From: JBKCUI01 sp052161605
GTDB lineage: Bacteria > Planctomycetota > Planctomycetia > Pirellulales > Pirellulaceae
Reading direction: 5' to 3' (one strand)
DNA: 64,000 nt
NCBI GenBank assembly: GCA_052161605.1
Contig: CP197409.1
Under the pieces are notes generated by a model. That model had not been told where the DNA came from and ran no database searches. It saw nothing but the letters and a program-made list of their open reading frames with translations. Position numbers and translations under genes: made by a program. This document shows positions 35,305 to 44,932 of the stretch, in pieces; position 1 is the stretch's first letter; every line of letters begins with the position of its first letter.

Positions 35305-37656
35305 ATGCCAGGAGCTCAAGCCATACAGCATTTGAGATTTTCCGTCTCAGTCTTTTATTTTCTCATTCTGTCAACCGGCTTTGCGAGTGGAACGGATTGG
35401 GAAAAAAAGGACAAGGAGTTTTCGTCTGCGATTCGGCCCATTTTAGAGGCTGCCTGTTTCGACTGCCATAGTGGACCTGAAGCGAGCGCGAACTTGTCGC
35501 TCAATCACTTTGCTGATACGAAGTCGATCTTTAAGAAGCGGCGAACTTGGGAGACGGTCATTCAGCGGCTTGAGATCGGCGACATGCCTCCTGCCGACGC
35601 CGAGCCAATGTCCAAGGAGGATCGACAGAGGGCAATCGACTGGATCCGCTCTGCCATCAACGACATCGAGTGCGGACTCACTCCCAATCCAGGCAGCATT
35701 ACGCTCCGCAGGCTCAACAGGCTGGAATACCGCAACACGGTTCGGGATCTATTTGGTATCGACTACAAGCCAGCCGCATCGTTCCCTGGGGACGATGTTG
35801 GGTATGGATTCGACAACATAGGCGATGTTTTGAGCCTGCCGCCGCTTCTCATGGAGAAGTATCTGATGGCAGCGGAGGAGATCACCCAACAGTGTATTGC
35901 GGCTCCCGAGCCCGGACCAGTTTTTGAGTCTCCGATCAAGCTATCCAAGTTGACTGCGAACCAGGGAGGCAGATGGGATGGGAACCGATTTATGTTTTCC
36001 TCTGATGGGCAAATTTCTTTTGAAGAGACTTTTCCTTGGCCAGGTACTTACCAATTGATCATGACAATGGGGGGGACGCCGGGCGGCAACGAGCCACCTC
36101 GGGCGCAAGTTACTGTTAATGGCAAGAAGCTAAAAGTCGTGGATGTCGAACCACTCGCCAACGAAGAAGGAAAAGTTTATACGGTCCCCTTTCGAGCTGT
36201 AGCCAAGAAACCGGTCAAAATTGATATCGCCTTTATCAATGATTACTACGTGGAAGCCAAGGACGGTCGTCCTGCGGTAGATCGTAACTTGATCATATAC
36301 GACGTCAAACTCAATGGTCAACAGCCATCCAAGCCGATCCTCGAGAGTCAGCTAACAGCTTCACATAAGATGATCATTCGCGATACGCCCGTCGGAGGAA
36401 TATCGGTTCGCGAGGCTGCCATGAACTGCTTGCGCCCGATTGTTAGTCGTGCCTTTCGTCGCCCCGTGAGGCCCGAGGAGCTGGAGCGGCTAGCGGGATT
36501 GGTGCAAACTACTGTAGATGATGGGGATAGCTTTGAAGCAGGAATACAACTGGCTCTCCAAGCGGTCCTCATATCACCTCATTTTTTGTTCAAGGTGGAG
36601 TCGCCGGCGGAAAAGACTCTCGCTGATTATCCGCTGGTTACCGATTATGAGCTAGCAACGCGCCTCAGTTACTTTCTGTGGAGCTCAGCTCCCGATTCGG
36701 AATTGCTTTCGCTTGCAACTCGCAATGAGCTTAGAAAACCTGCGGTGCTAGAGGCACAAATCAAACGAATGCTTCTGCACAAGAACTCGTCTCGATTTGT
36801 CGAGAGCTTTGCTGGGCAATGGCTAACGCTTCGCAAGTTAGATGACTTCAAACCAAACGAAAATCGATTTCCTCAGTGGAACGATGAGCTGAGAGGGCTT
36901 CTCAAGCAAGAAACCTATCGGCTGTTCCAACACGTCATGCAAAACGACCTTAGCGTTATGAGGTTGCTGGATGCCAATTTTACTTTCGTAAATGACAAGC
37001 TCGCCAAGTACTACGGGATACCAGGTGTCGAGGGAGCCGAGTTTCGGATGGTTTCTACCAACGGGCACAAACGGATGGGGCTTTTGACACAAGGTTCCAT
37101 TCTGGCGGTTACCAGTAATCCAACCCGAACCAGTCCGGTGAAGCGAGGCAAGTGGATCTTGGAGAACTTGCTCGGAACTCCGCCTCCTCCCGCTCCACCT
37201 GGAGTTCCGGAGCTTGAGAAAACCGAGCTCACGGGAACCCTGCGGCAGCAGATGGAGCAGCACAGAGCCGATCCTGCTTGCGCTAGCTGCCACAAGCTGA
37301 TGGACCCGCTTGGTATGGCCCTGGAGAACTACGATGCGATCGGTCGGTGGCGGACGCAGGATCGCGGGCAGCCGATCGATACTCAAGGTGAGTTGCCCAA
37401 TGGAGAGACTGTGAATGGGCCTGGGGATTTGATTCGAAATTTGCGTGAGAAGAACGCCGAACTATTCGCGAGGTGCTTGGTGGAAAAACTCATGACTTAC
37501 GGATTAGGACGGGGATTAGAGTACTACGACAAGTGTGCCGTGGATAAAATCATGGTAGCTGTGGAAAAAGAGGAATATCGCTTCTCGAGTTTGATATTAC
37601 AAATCGTGCTGAGCGATCCGTTTCAACGCAAAGGGGTTAGGGAGATAGAGCTATGA
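35305..37656 (+). CDS. Planctomycete cytochrome-type protein with DUF1587/DUF1592/DUF1588/DUF1585 domains
   Basis: A 783-residue secreted protein with an N-terminal signal peptide. A haem c motif CFDCH lies near residue 52 in a PSCyt1-like region. DUF1587 follows (TLRRLNRLEYRNTVRDLFGID). Then comes an insert of beta-strand character ending AFINDYYVEA...DRNLIIYDVKLNG, similar to calcium-dependent xylan-binding modules (CBM36/60 type). DUF1595/1592 and DUF1588 (ASCHKLMDPLGMALENYDAIG, another CxxCH-type site) and DUF1585 close the protein. The gene overlaps the DUF1552 gene by four bases, the usual partner. The biochemical role of this pair is unknown; a function in polysaccharide breakdown or electron transfer is often suggested. 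Confidence 0.88.
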   Translation: MPGAQAIQHLRFSVSVFYFLILSTGFASGTDWEKKDKEFSSAIRPILEAACFDCHSGPEASANLSLNHFADTKSIFKKRRTWETVIQRLEIGDMPPADAEPMSKEDRQRAIDWIRSAINDIECGLTPNPGSITLRRLNRLEYRNTVRDLFGIDYKPAASFPGDDVGYGFDNIGDVLSLPPLLMEKYLMAAEEITQQCIAAPEPGPVFESPIKLSKLTANQGGRWDGNRFMFSSDGQISFEETFPWPGTYQLIMTMGGTPGGNEPPRAQVTVNGKKLKVVDVEPLANEEGKVYTVPFRAVAKKPVKIDIAFINDYYVEAKDGRPAVDRNLIIYDVKLNGQQPSKPILESQLTASHKMIIRDTPVGGISVREAAMNCLRPIVSRAFRRPVRPEELERLAGLVQTTVDDGDSFEAGIQLALQAVLISPHFLFKVESPAEKTLADYPLVTDYELATRLSYFLWSSAPDSELLSLATRNELRKPAVLEAQIKRMLLHKNSSRFVESFAGQWLTLRKLDDFKPNENRFPQWNDELRGLLKQETYRLFQHVMQNDLSVMRLLDANFTFVNDKLAKYYGIPGVEGAEFRMVSTNGHKRMGLLTQGSILAVTSNPTRTSPVKRGKWILENLLGTPPPPAPPGVPELEKTELTGTLRQQMEQHRADPACASCHKLMDPLGMALENYDAIGRWRTQDRGQPIDTQGELPNGETVNGPGDLIRNLREKNAELFARCLVEKLMTYGLGRGLEYYDKCAVDKIMVAVEKEEYRFSSLILQIVLSDPFQRKGVREIEL

Positions 37657-38996
37657 CTAGACAACCACTAGATCGACGCACGGTATTGCGAGGCATCGGA
37701 ACAGCGGTCAGTTTGCCGTTGCTCGAAGCAATGCTTCCCACCTCAAGAGCGATGGCAGCCAGTGCCAAGGCTCCGGCCCGGATGCTCTTTCTCATGGTAC
37801 CCAACGGAGCTCACATGCCGGCTTGGACACCAAAGAGCACGGGAGCGAATTACGAGTTGACACCCATTTTGGAACCGTTGTCGAAACATCGAAAGCATGT
37901 GTCGATATTGTCCGGTCTTACTCTCGACGGTGCGAGAGCTCATGAGGATGGTGCGGGGGATCACGCCCGGAGTGGTGCCTCGTTTTTAACTGGGAGCCAT
38001 CCGAAGAAGACCGACGGTGCGGATATTAGAAACGACGTTTCGGTGGATCAGGTTGCGGCGGAGTTTCTGGGCAAGGAGACCAAATTTGCATCCTTGCAAC
38101 TCGGGTTGCAAGGATCCGCTCAGTCAGGGAACTGCGACTCAGGCTACTCGTGTGCCTATTCGAGCAATTTGTCATGGCGAACAGAGTCGAGTCCCTTGCC
38201 CAATGAAACCGATCCAGGAGCCGTGTTCGATCGGTTGTTTGGGGCCCCCGAAAAAGTCACAACGAATCACAATGCATCCCGGCAGTCGATACGGCGAAAA
38301 AGTGTGTTGGATCTATCGCTGGAGGATGCCAAATCACTTCAAGCCAAGCTGGGGGCAGCCGACAAGCGAAAACTTGATGAGTATCTGTATGCCGTCCGTG
38401 ATGTAGAGAATCGGGTTGTGAATGGCAATCGGCTGCGAGTGGGGGAAAATGGAGTCCCCAATGTTTCACGACCGGCGGGGATACCAAGGGACTGGAGCGA
38501 GCATTGCAAGCTGATGATGGATATGGCGGCGTTAGCAATCCGGGCTGATGCGACGAGGATTTTGACGTTTATGTTGGCGAGGGAAGGAGACAACGATCCC
38601 TATCCACAAATCGGAGTTCCAGAGGGGCACCACGATCTTTCTCACCATGGAAAGAGTGAAGAGAAGCAGGAGAAGATTCAGAAGATCAATACTTACCACG
38701 TCCAACATCTCGCCTACCTGCTGGACAACTTAGCCGAGGTAGACGAGGCAGGTCAGTCGTTTCTGGATACCAGCATGATCGTTTATGGCAGTGGCATATC
38801 GGATGGTGATCGCCATAACCACGACGATCTTCCGATTTTGCTCATCGGCAATGCAGGTGGTGCCATCAAAAAGGCGAGTCATTGGTCGTACCCCGCAGAT
38901 ACGCCACTTTGCAATCTGTATCTCTGGATGCTCAAGCAAGCCGGTGTGCATACCGGACGGTTTGGCGATAGCACCGGCGTGTTGGAGTTGGGTTAA
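37653..38996 (+). CDS. DUF1552 protein with Tat signal
   Basis: A 447-residue protein exported folded: the N-terminus DRRTVLRGIGTAVSLPLLEA is a twin-arginine signal. The rest matches DUF1552, with MLFLMVPNGAHMPAWTPK, RSGASFLTGSHPKK, and near the C-terminus a conserved GSGISDGDRHNHDDLPILLIGNAGG block. The overall fold is probably related to alkaline phosphatase/sulfatase-like enzymes, as in DUF1501 proteins. The ATG overlaps the stop of the DUF1592 gene, so the two are translated together. A bidirectional hairpin terminator follows. Confidence 0.9.
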   Translation: MTRQPLDRRTVLRGIGTAVSLPLLEAMLPTSRAMAASAKAPARMLFLMVPNGAHMPAWTPKSTGANYELTPILEPLSKHRKHVSILSGLTLDGARAHEDGAGDHARSGASFLTGSHPKKTDGADIRNDVSVDQVAAEFLGKETKFASLQLGLQGSAQSGNCDSGYSCAYSSNLSWRTESSPLPNETDPGAVFDRLFGAPEKVTTNHNASRQSIRRKSVLDLSLEDAKSLQAKLGAADKRKLDEYLYAVRDVENRVVNGNRLRVGENGVPNVSRPAGIPRDWSEHCKLMMDMAALAIRADATRILTFMLAREGDNDPYPQIGVPEGHHDLSHHGKSEEKQEKIQKINTYHVQHLAYLLDNLAEVDEAGQSFLDTSMIVYGSGISDGDRHNHDDLPILLIGNAGGAIKKASHWSYPADTPLCNLYLWMLKQAGVHTGRFGDSTGVLELG

Positions 38997-39009
38997 CTCC
39001 AACACGAAA

Positions 39010-39033
39010 AAAGGGTGATGTAAATCACCCTTT
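39010..39033. terminator. Terminator shared by two convergent genes
   Basis: AAAGGGTGAT (39010-39019) and ATCACCCTTT (39024-39033) form a perfect ten-pair stem with a GTAA loop. On the minus strand it is followed by a six-base T run, so it ends the surface-protein gene well; on the plus strand the T run is weaker. Confidence 0.85.
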
Positions 39034-39058
39034 CTCGTAGTCAAAGCAACGTCTTCCG

Positions 39059-42000
39059 TTATTGCGGCACTGGTGGCGACGAGGCCAGGAACCAACGTTT
39101 CGATAGTTGGATCACTTCACCAAAATTATTACCGATGGAGTCACCAGTCAGATTGATACTCGCGATCTGATTTACCGAACCTGTTCCCGTGGGTACCCCC
39201 CCAATTGTCCCTACATTGGTAGCAAAGGACATGAAAAGATCTGGTTGGGTTTGAATGACGGTATAGGTGCCGATCGGTAAATCGTTGAAGCTATAGGCTC
39301 CCGAGTTATCGGTCGTCGTCGTTCGGTTGACTGGATCGCCTGCGAGGGAAGTTCCAGAAATCTGGACCATGACGTTGGCTATTCCGAGATCACCACCATC
39401 CCGGATTCCATTCTGATTCGCGTCGAGATAGACAAACCCGGACAAATCGGCTGTAGTAAGCACCGATGCGGAAGCAGTCGCAGTGTTATTGGTCGTATTG
39501 GTTTCCCCCGCTGCTGCAACAGTTACGGTGTTGGTCAAGGTTGCACCGTTGGGAGCATCATTATTCACAGTCGCTGAAATGGTAACGGTAGCAGATTGGC
39601 CTGAGCCGAGAGATGCTATCGAGCCAGATACAACCCCGGAGTTGTTAGTGAAGCCAGGGGAAGCGGACTGGAAGGTCATTCCAGTTGGTAGGGTGTCGGT
39701 AACTGTTACGTTTGTTGCGGTCGATGGACCGGAGTTGGTCACCACGATCGTATAGTTGACCACTTGGCCACGAGCAACCGTATCGACACCGTCGGATTTC
39801 GTTACCGTAAGATCAAAGTCCCGATTGACTTGCGTCGTTTCCGAATCTGTTACCCCGGTGGTATTATCTGGCGAAGACAATGTAGCAGTGTTTGTCACTT
39901 GGCCAGCAGCCGCGCCCGCTTCGGCTCTAACGACCAGAGTGATGAGAGCTCGGTTCGTGGTTGAGTTACCGTTGGCTAACAACGTTCCAAGGTTGGCCTC
40001 GAGTCGGTTGGTCGTTTGGTTAAACGTCACCGCTCCGTTTCTTGGAGTTGCCTCATTGATCTCAAAGGTGCCGCTGACAAAGGTGATGCCAGTAGGCAAA
40101 GGATCGCTGAATAGAACGTTAGGAGCGTCGGCGCTGCCGGAGTTAAAGGCGGTTACGATGTACTGGAAGTTTGCACCACCCGCGACGACAGGATCGGTCG
40201 AGTCGGTCTTATCGATGTTCAAGGTCACGACTCGGTTAAGCGTATCGGTGTCCGTCGCAGAGTTAGGACGCCCCGGGGTTTCAAATTCGGGATTGTTCGC
40301 CGTGACTGTCACAGTGTTAACGATATTGCCCGTTGCGTTAGCGCGAACGGTAGCTACCAACAGGATCGTCGCTGTTTCGCCGGACGCTAGCGTCGGTATC
40401 GTAGCCGTGTAAGCTTGACCGTTGGCTGATCCAATGTCGTTACCGTTTCGTGTCGCGGAGACAAACTGCAATTGATTTGGCAAAGTATCTGAAATCTGCA
40501 CATTGGTTGCGTCGCTTGGACCGTCGTTGTTCACCGTGATCGTGTAGGTAATCGTTTGGCCGGTGGTGACCGATGCAACTCCGTTGTCTTTGGTGATCAG
40601 TAGGTCATAACGTGGCTGTACCGTGACATCGATAAAGGAAACGTCATTGCTAGAGTCGATATCTCGGAATCCGGTTAGCCCCACGACATTGATCGTAGCG
40701 GTGTTCCGTTGGCCAGGTGCCACGGTCGCAGCAGCAGTGACAGTGACGGGAATGTCAACATCAAGCGTTTGACCAGGAGCGATGGAGGCTATCGTCCATA
40801 CAAGATCGTTTGGTGCGACTCCCAGTGCCACACCCGCAGGCAGAGTGCCGGCGGTAAATCCTGGTGGAAGATCATCGAAGACTTCAATACCTGTGACCGT
40901 AACATCGCTATCGTTAGTTAGGCTTAAGCGATACGTGAGCGTTTCCCCGAGTCCGACGGTGGTAGCACCGCCGACGATTGTCTTGACAATTTCAAGATCA
41001 ATATCAGGAATGACCGTGGTAGTCGCTTGCGCGGTGACAACATCGGTTTGATCGCTATCCACCGCGCCCGTGTTCACGGTACCACTAACGAAGGTTCCGC
41101 CGACCGTAGCAATGATTGTCAAGACCGCAGACTGACCTGCATCTAAATTGAAACCTGAGGTTGAGACTGTACCGGCGACGTTGCTCGCATCCTGGACCGC
41201 TCCACCGTTGACGATATAAGTTGCTGACAGCAAAGTTAGTCCGGTTGGTAACGCATCGCTGATGACTGTGTTTGTCGTGGTCGAGGGACCATTGTTGGTG
41301 GCTGTTAGAGTGTAGGTCAACTCTTGGCCAACATTCACTGGATCGGGCGTGTCAACTTTGGTCAGGACTAGTTCTGCGTTGGTAAACCCAAAATCAAGAG
41401 CGAGGTTCGTATTCGGGTCGGTATCACCATCGTCAATCGGCGCTGAATTCAAGACGAGTGTCGTAGAGGCAACCACGACTCCGCCAGCCGCAACCACACC
41501 TTGGTTTGCATTATTGGTGTTGGCAGGACCATTCTGAATGGCAACTCGATGGTTCTCAAGAGGTTGTCCGACCCCAAATTCCGTCGCGGGTATAACAACT
41601 AAGTAGTCACCTGGAACAAGATCGTCGAACAGGTAAGCTCCCGCTAACGATGTAGTGGTGAATTCAATAAATGTATCAGTACCTGGTTCAAAGGTGCCGT
41701 TTCCGTTGACGTCGTTGTAGAGTTCGACTCGAACGTTAGCAATTCCCGAATCCGAACCATTGAATACCCCATCACTGTTCGTGTCGAGGAAAACAAGGTT
41801 TCCGATCGACATGAGTGGATCGTTCTCCAAATTGGCTGTCAAGACAGTCGGCTGTACGCTCTGAACGACAGCGACCGTTGCTTGCAATTCTACCACACCA
41901 TTCACCAAGACTTCGATTGCACCGATGCTGTTGAAGTCTGCACCTGCTCCGAAGTTAGTGAACGAGGAAAACGGGACAAAGATATCGACTAAAGTTACAC

Positions 42001-42898
42001 TCGAAGGAATGTTTATCGTGGTTGAGGAAAAATCTGTTGCATTCGTGTAGATGAAAATATCTGCCGTGGCACCGGCCTGGTCACCACGTGTCTGGATATG
42101 GAGTCCTGCGGTGGCGACATTTCCGTTCAAGGAGACTCCGCCGAGGCCTGTGTGGCTGAGAGTGTCAGGATCGCTATCACCATCGTACTGGATTATAGCT
42201 GTACCCTGGACATCGAGGCCGGAATTAATTGCCAGTACATTCAGCCCCGGAAGCACTTCGACGGAAAAGGATTGCGCTCCTCCCACAAAGGTTGCGCTAA
42301 TGTCCCGACGCCCGCCCAAAACCTCGGGAGCCGCTAGAGAGAGACTTGCATTCGGGGTAACACCATCGACCGTAACCAACTGCGCCGTTGTATCAAATGG
42401 ATCAATGTTCTGAACGGAAACGCCAGCACGGTCACCCGACGTGATCGTAACGCTCGCAGGAGCAGGTGGGGTAAGCCCAGCAACAGCTTGCTGCCGAACA
42501 AAATACACTCCCTCTGTCAAGGTATTCGCTGGTAACAATCCTCCAGCTGCGACGCTTGCAAACGAATATTCGCCAGTTACGGCATTGGAGGTAATGGTCG
42601 CTACAAGTGTATCGACCGCATCGTTGAAGATACCATCCCCATCGTCCCGAAATAGCTGAATTGTCGCGTTGCCAACGATGGCATCTACACCATTGTCGTA
42701 GCTATTGTTTCCATTCGCGTCGACGAACGAGACCCCAGAAATAACTGCCAGATCGATTGCCATCAAGGATCGACCTTCGAGCGACTCCAAACGTAGCGAC
42801 CGTCGGAAACGCTCTTGTCTTTTCTCAATACCGCGGGAACGATTCCTTTTGCTCGATGAAACAAAAGAGGAAACAATTCGTTGAATCAATCCGGCCAT
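39059..42898 (-). CDS. Large cell-surface protein with SdrD B-like and DUF11 repeats
   Basis: About 1279 residues. The N-terminus has a basic segment and the planctomycete-type motif LRLESLEGRSLMA near residue 45, which resembles the LEPR-x-LL export signal. Two SdrD B-like domains follow (GVSFVDANGNNSYDNG and GNLVFLDTNSDGVFNG), then five DUF11 repeats, each of the type LTYTLTATNNGPSTTTNTVISD, and another SdrD-like domain near the C-terminus (GFVYLDANQNGIRDGGD) with calcium-binding-like Asp/Asn loops. The final SKRWFLASS may be an anchoring or sorting tail. ATG 42898 has GGAG eight bases upstream. It is probably an adhesin or matrix protein. Confidence 0.85.
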   Translation of the reverse strand: MAGLIQRIVSSFVSSSKRNRSRGIEKRQERFRRSLRLESLEGRSLMAIDLAVISGVSFVDANGNNSYDNGVDAIVGNATIQLFRDDGDGIFNDAVDTLVATITSNAVTGEYSFASVAAGGLLPANTLTEGVYFVRQQAVAGLTPPAPASVTITSGDRAGVSVQNIDPFDTTAQLVTVDGVTPNASLSLAAPEVLGGRRDISATFVGGAQSFSVEVLPGLNVLAINSGLDVQGTAIIQYDGDSDPDTLSHTGLGGVSLNGNVATAGLHIQTRGDQAGATADIFIYTNATDFSSTTINIPSSVTLVDIFVPFSSFTNFGAGADFNSIGAIEVLVNGVVELQATVAVVQSVQPTVLTANLENDPLMSIGNLVFLDTNSDGVFNGSDSGIANVRVELYNDVNGNGTFEPGTDTFIEFTTTSLAGAYLFDDLVPGDYLVVIPATEFGVGQPLENHRVAIQNGPANTNNANQGVVAAGGVVVASTTLVLNSAPIDDGDTDPNTNLALDFGFTNAELVLTKVDTPDPVNVGQELTYTLTATNNGPSTTTNTVISDALPTGLTLLSATYIVNGGAVQDASNVAGTVSTSGFNLDAGQSAVLTIIATVGGTFVSGTVNTGAVDSDQTDVVTAQATTTVIPDIDLEIVKTIVGGATTVGLGETLTYRLSLTNDSDVTVTGIEVFDDLPPGFTAGTLPAGVALGVAPNDLVWTIASIAPGQTLDVDIPVTVTAAATVAPGQRNTATINVVGLTGFRDIDSSNDVSFIDVTVQPRYDLLITKDNGVASVTTGQTITYTITVNNDGPSDATNVQISDTLPNQLQFVSATRNGNDIGSANGQAYTATIPTLASGETATILLVATVRANATGNIVNTVTVTANNPEFETPGRPNSATDTDTLNRVVTLNIDKTDSTDPVVAGGANFQYIVTAFNSGSADAPNVLFSDPLPTGITFVSGTFEINEATPRNGAVTFNQTTNRLEANLGTLLANGNSTTNRALITLVVRAEAGAAAGQVTNTATLSSPDNTTGVTDSETTQVNRDFDLTVTKSDGVDTVARGQVVNYTIVVTNSGPSTATNVTVTDTLPTGMTFQSASPGFTNNSGVVSGSIASLGSGQSATVTISATVNNDAPNGATLTNTVTVAAAGETNTTNNTATASASVLTTADLSGFVYLDANQNGIRDGGDLGIANVMVQISGTSLAGDPVNRTTTTDNSGAYSFNDLPIGTYTVIQTQPDLFMSFATNVGTIGGVPTGTGSVNQIASINLTGDSIGNNFGEVIQLSKRWFLASSPPVPQ

Positions 42899-43087
42899 CT
42901 GCGGAACTCCAATCAAGTACACTAATCCAACGCGGTGCAAAACTCTAGCGATGGGAATCTTTAAGTACGTGATCGGAAAATCTCGGAGGTAATCTTACGC
43001 GAAGTCCTCCAAAGAACTCCGCTTTTTCTCAGTGTTTGCTCGAGTGCAAACGCTAGCTTTCATTCTGCCCTACCAATTTCATTTGCC

Positions 43088-44602
43088 CTACCAGCGGTAC
43101 TCGCCGCCGATGTTCATCCCCTGAATCCAGTAAGGTGTGTCTCGGTAGACAAACCGAGGATCTAGGAAATTGTTCTGGACGGGATTCTCGGGAGGCAACA
43201 GATTTGGGTTGACCGAGGTGTCCATTTGCTCTCCTGCTCGCACCACATTGCTCCAGTAGATAAAGGAGTAGCCTGCTGTGAGCCTCATTCGTTGGGTCAA
43301 TTGATAGCCTAGCGTGGCTCCTAGCTCGGGGACAACGCTGAACTGGTCTCGCTGATAGGTGCCGATGTTAGTGCGTTGTGCTAGCAATCCACCTTGCTGT
43401 GCTGCCCCATTATTGATGGTGGTGGATCCATCGATCATCACCGTTTGCCTAGTGTTACCCAACCCGAGCCTCATCAGAGTATCGAGCGACCAGTAACCCT
43501 TGCGACCTTGCCACATAACGCCCAGCTCGACTCCATTAAATTGATTGCGTGTCTGGAAGTTGTCTTGGATCAAGAAGCTGCCTGCGGGCGAGACCCCCGT
43601 GAGGTTTTCCCGAACCCCCATCGTGTCATCCAGTTGGAAGTATCTCCAGCCCAACGTTGCATCAAAGCGACTTTGAGCAGGCACCGGCCCACATGTTAAG
43701 CGAGAAAATCCGCAACCACTGTCGCAGCATAACGATCGTCGGAAGCGGACAGCGGCGCCACGGAACTGCGATGTCGCGTCAACCTGGACCCGACCTGCCA
43801 CAACTCCAGGGAAAGCGACCAACTGTGCATCCTCACGCCCTGTCGTTACGTTGTAGAAAGGTCGGGCTAGTATAGGATTTCCGTTCGAGCTTAGGTCAAA
43901 GCTTTCACGTGTTTCAGCTGTACCAACGTACTCGCCTTCGATTCCGAGTTTGGGATTATTGACAAACCACCATCCGAAGCGAACTCGCATCCCGTTCAAT
44001 CGATCGGTCAAAACATCATTATTTCCACCGAAAAGGGTCGTGGCATTGGGAAGTACGCCTGCTGCGGCTTGCGCAGTTCCCGCAGGTGAGGTTGTCACCA
44101 ACGCGGGGGTGTCGACTCCTCGCTGGTACCACATCAGATATTCCACGTTTACCCAACCATGAGATGGTAGAGCCAAGCAGAGGATCCGACCATCTAGACC
44201 ATAAGGATCGCAGAGATCGAAGCCGAACGGGGTGCCGCAGGTAAGCCCACAGCTGTCGCATCCGGAAACTCCGCAGGAACCATCGCTGCAGCCACCGATT
44301 GCTGCCAAGCCCTCATTGGGATCGTAGTATTCGTCAGCGTAGACTCGCTCAGGCTCATCGGAGTAGAGGACTACTCCATCGTCAATCGGCTCTTGCAGCA
44401 GGCTGCGCTCAGAAACCAAGCGGCCCGGGCTTCGTAATGTCGGGGATCCTGGTCGAGGCACGGAGCTCGTCCGTGTCACAGTGCCGGATTCCGAAGTTCG
44501 AATGGTTGGGCTAGCAACCACTCTCCGCGTCCCTTGGCTCTGGCCAAATGCAGTCCCCCCTGCAATCGTCGCTACGATCAAGAGTGCGAGTAAGCGATTC
44601 AC
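43088..44602 (-). CDS. BBP7 family outer-membrane beta-barrel protein
   Basis: A protein of about 504 residues if started at GTG 44602, which has GGGAAG eight bases upstream and begins a clean signal peptide (NRLLALLIVATIAGGTAFGQ). An ATG at 44653 in the same frame is the alternative. A cysteine- and acid-rich linker follows (SDGSCGVSGCDSCGLTCG). The rest is BBP7-like: GWVNVEYLMWYQRG, the MRVRFGWWF strand, alternating barrel strands, and a final EYRW with an aromatic C-terminus typical of outer-membrane barrels. Members are abundant in Pirellulaceae; their function is unknown. Confidence 0.82.
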   Translation of the reverse strand: MNRLLALLIVATIAGGTAFGQSQGTRRVVASPTIRTSESGTVTRTSSVPRPGSPTLRSPGRLVSERSLLQEPIDDGVVLYSDEPERVYADEYYDPNEGLAAIGGCSDGSCGVSGCDSCGLTCGTPFGFDLCDPYGLDGRILCLALPSHGWVNVEYLMWYQRGVDTPALVTTSPAGTAQAAAGVLPNATTLFGGNNDVLTDRLNGMRVRFGWWFVNNPKLGIEGEYVGTAETRESFDLSSNGNPILARPFYNVTTGREDAQLVAFPGVVAGRVQVDATSQFRGAAVRFRRSLCCDSGCGFSRLTCGPVPAQSRFDATLGWRYFQLDDTMGVRENLTGVSPAGSFLIQDNFQTRNQFNGVELGVMWQGRKGYWSLDTLMRLGLGNTRQTVMIDGSTTINNGAAQQGGLLAQRTNIGTYQRDQFSVVPELGATLGYQLTQRMRLTAGYSFIYWSNVVRAGEQMDTSVNPNLLPPENPVQNNFLDPRFVYRDTPYWIQGMNIGGEYRW

Positions 44603-44932
44603 GACTTTCACTTCCCATATTGGAGTTAGTCTCTGCCATTGATTTGCTATCAAGACAGAGCAGTAAGCGTCACGGTTAAGGAGATTCCAACCGTCCTCCA
44701 GTCGTATCGACAGCCTCGCCCCTAAACTTAACCCTTTCCGTAAAAATTCCGTAAAAAGAAAACTCGCCCTATTCGAAACAAACCTCCCAGACCACCTATG
44801 CTAACGGTTTATTCTCGCTAGCAAAGTTGGCTAGCATTTCGTAGTACATATAAAAGGCTGATTAGCACCGAAAAGCCCTTCCGAGCGCGACAAAGTTTGC
44901 TCCGTAAGGAGTGATGCGTTCACCCCGTTTCT

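Noticed and set aside
39483..40412. Long open frames opposite the DUF11 repeats
   Set aside because: They are the reverse-frame shadow of the Thr/Val-rich repeats of the surface protein on the other strand.
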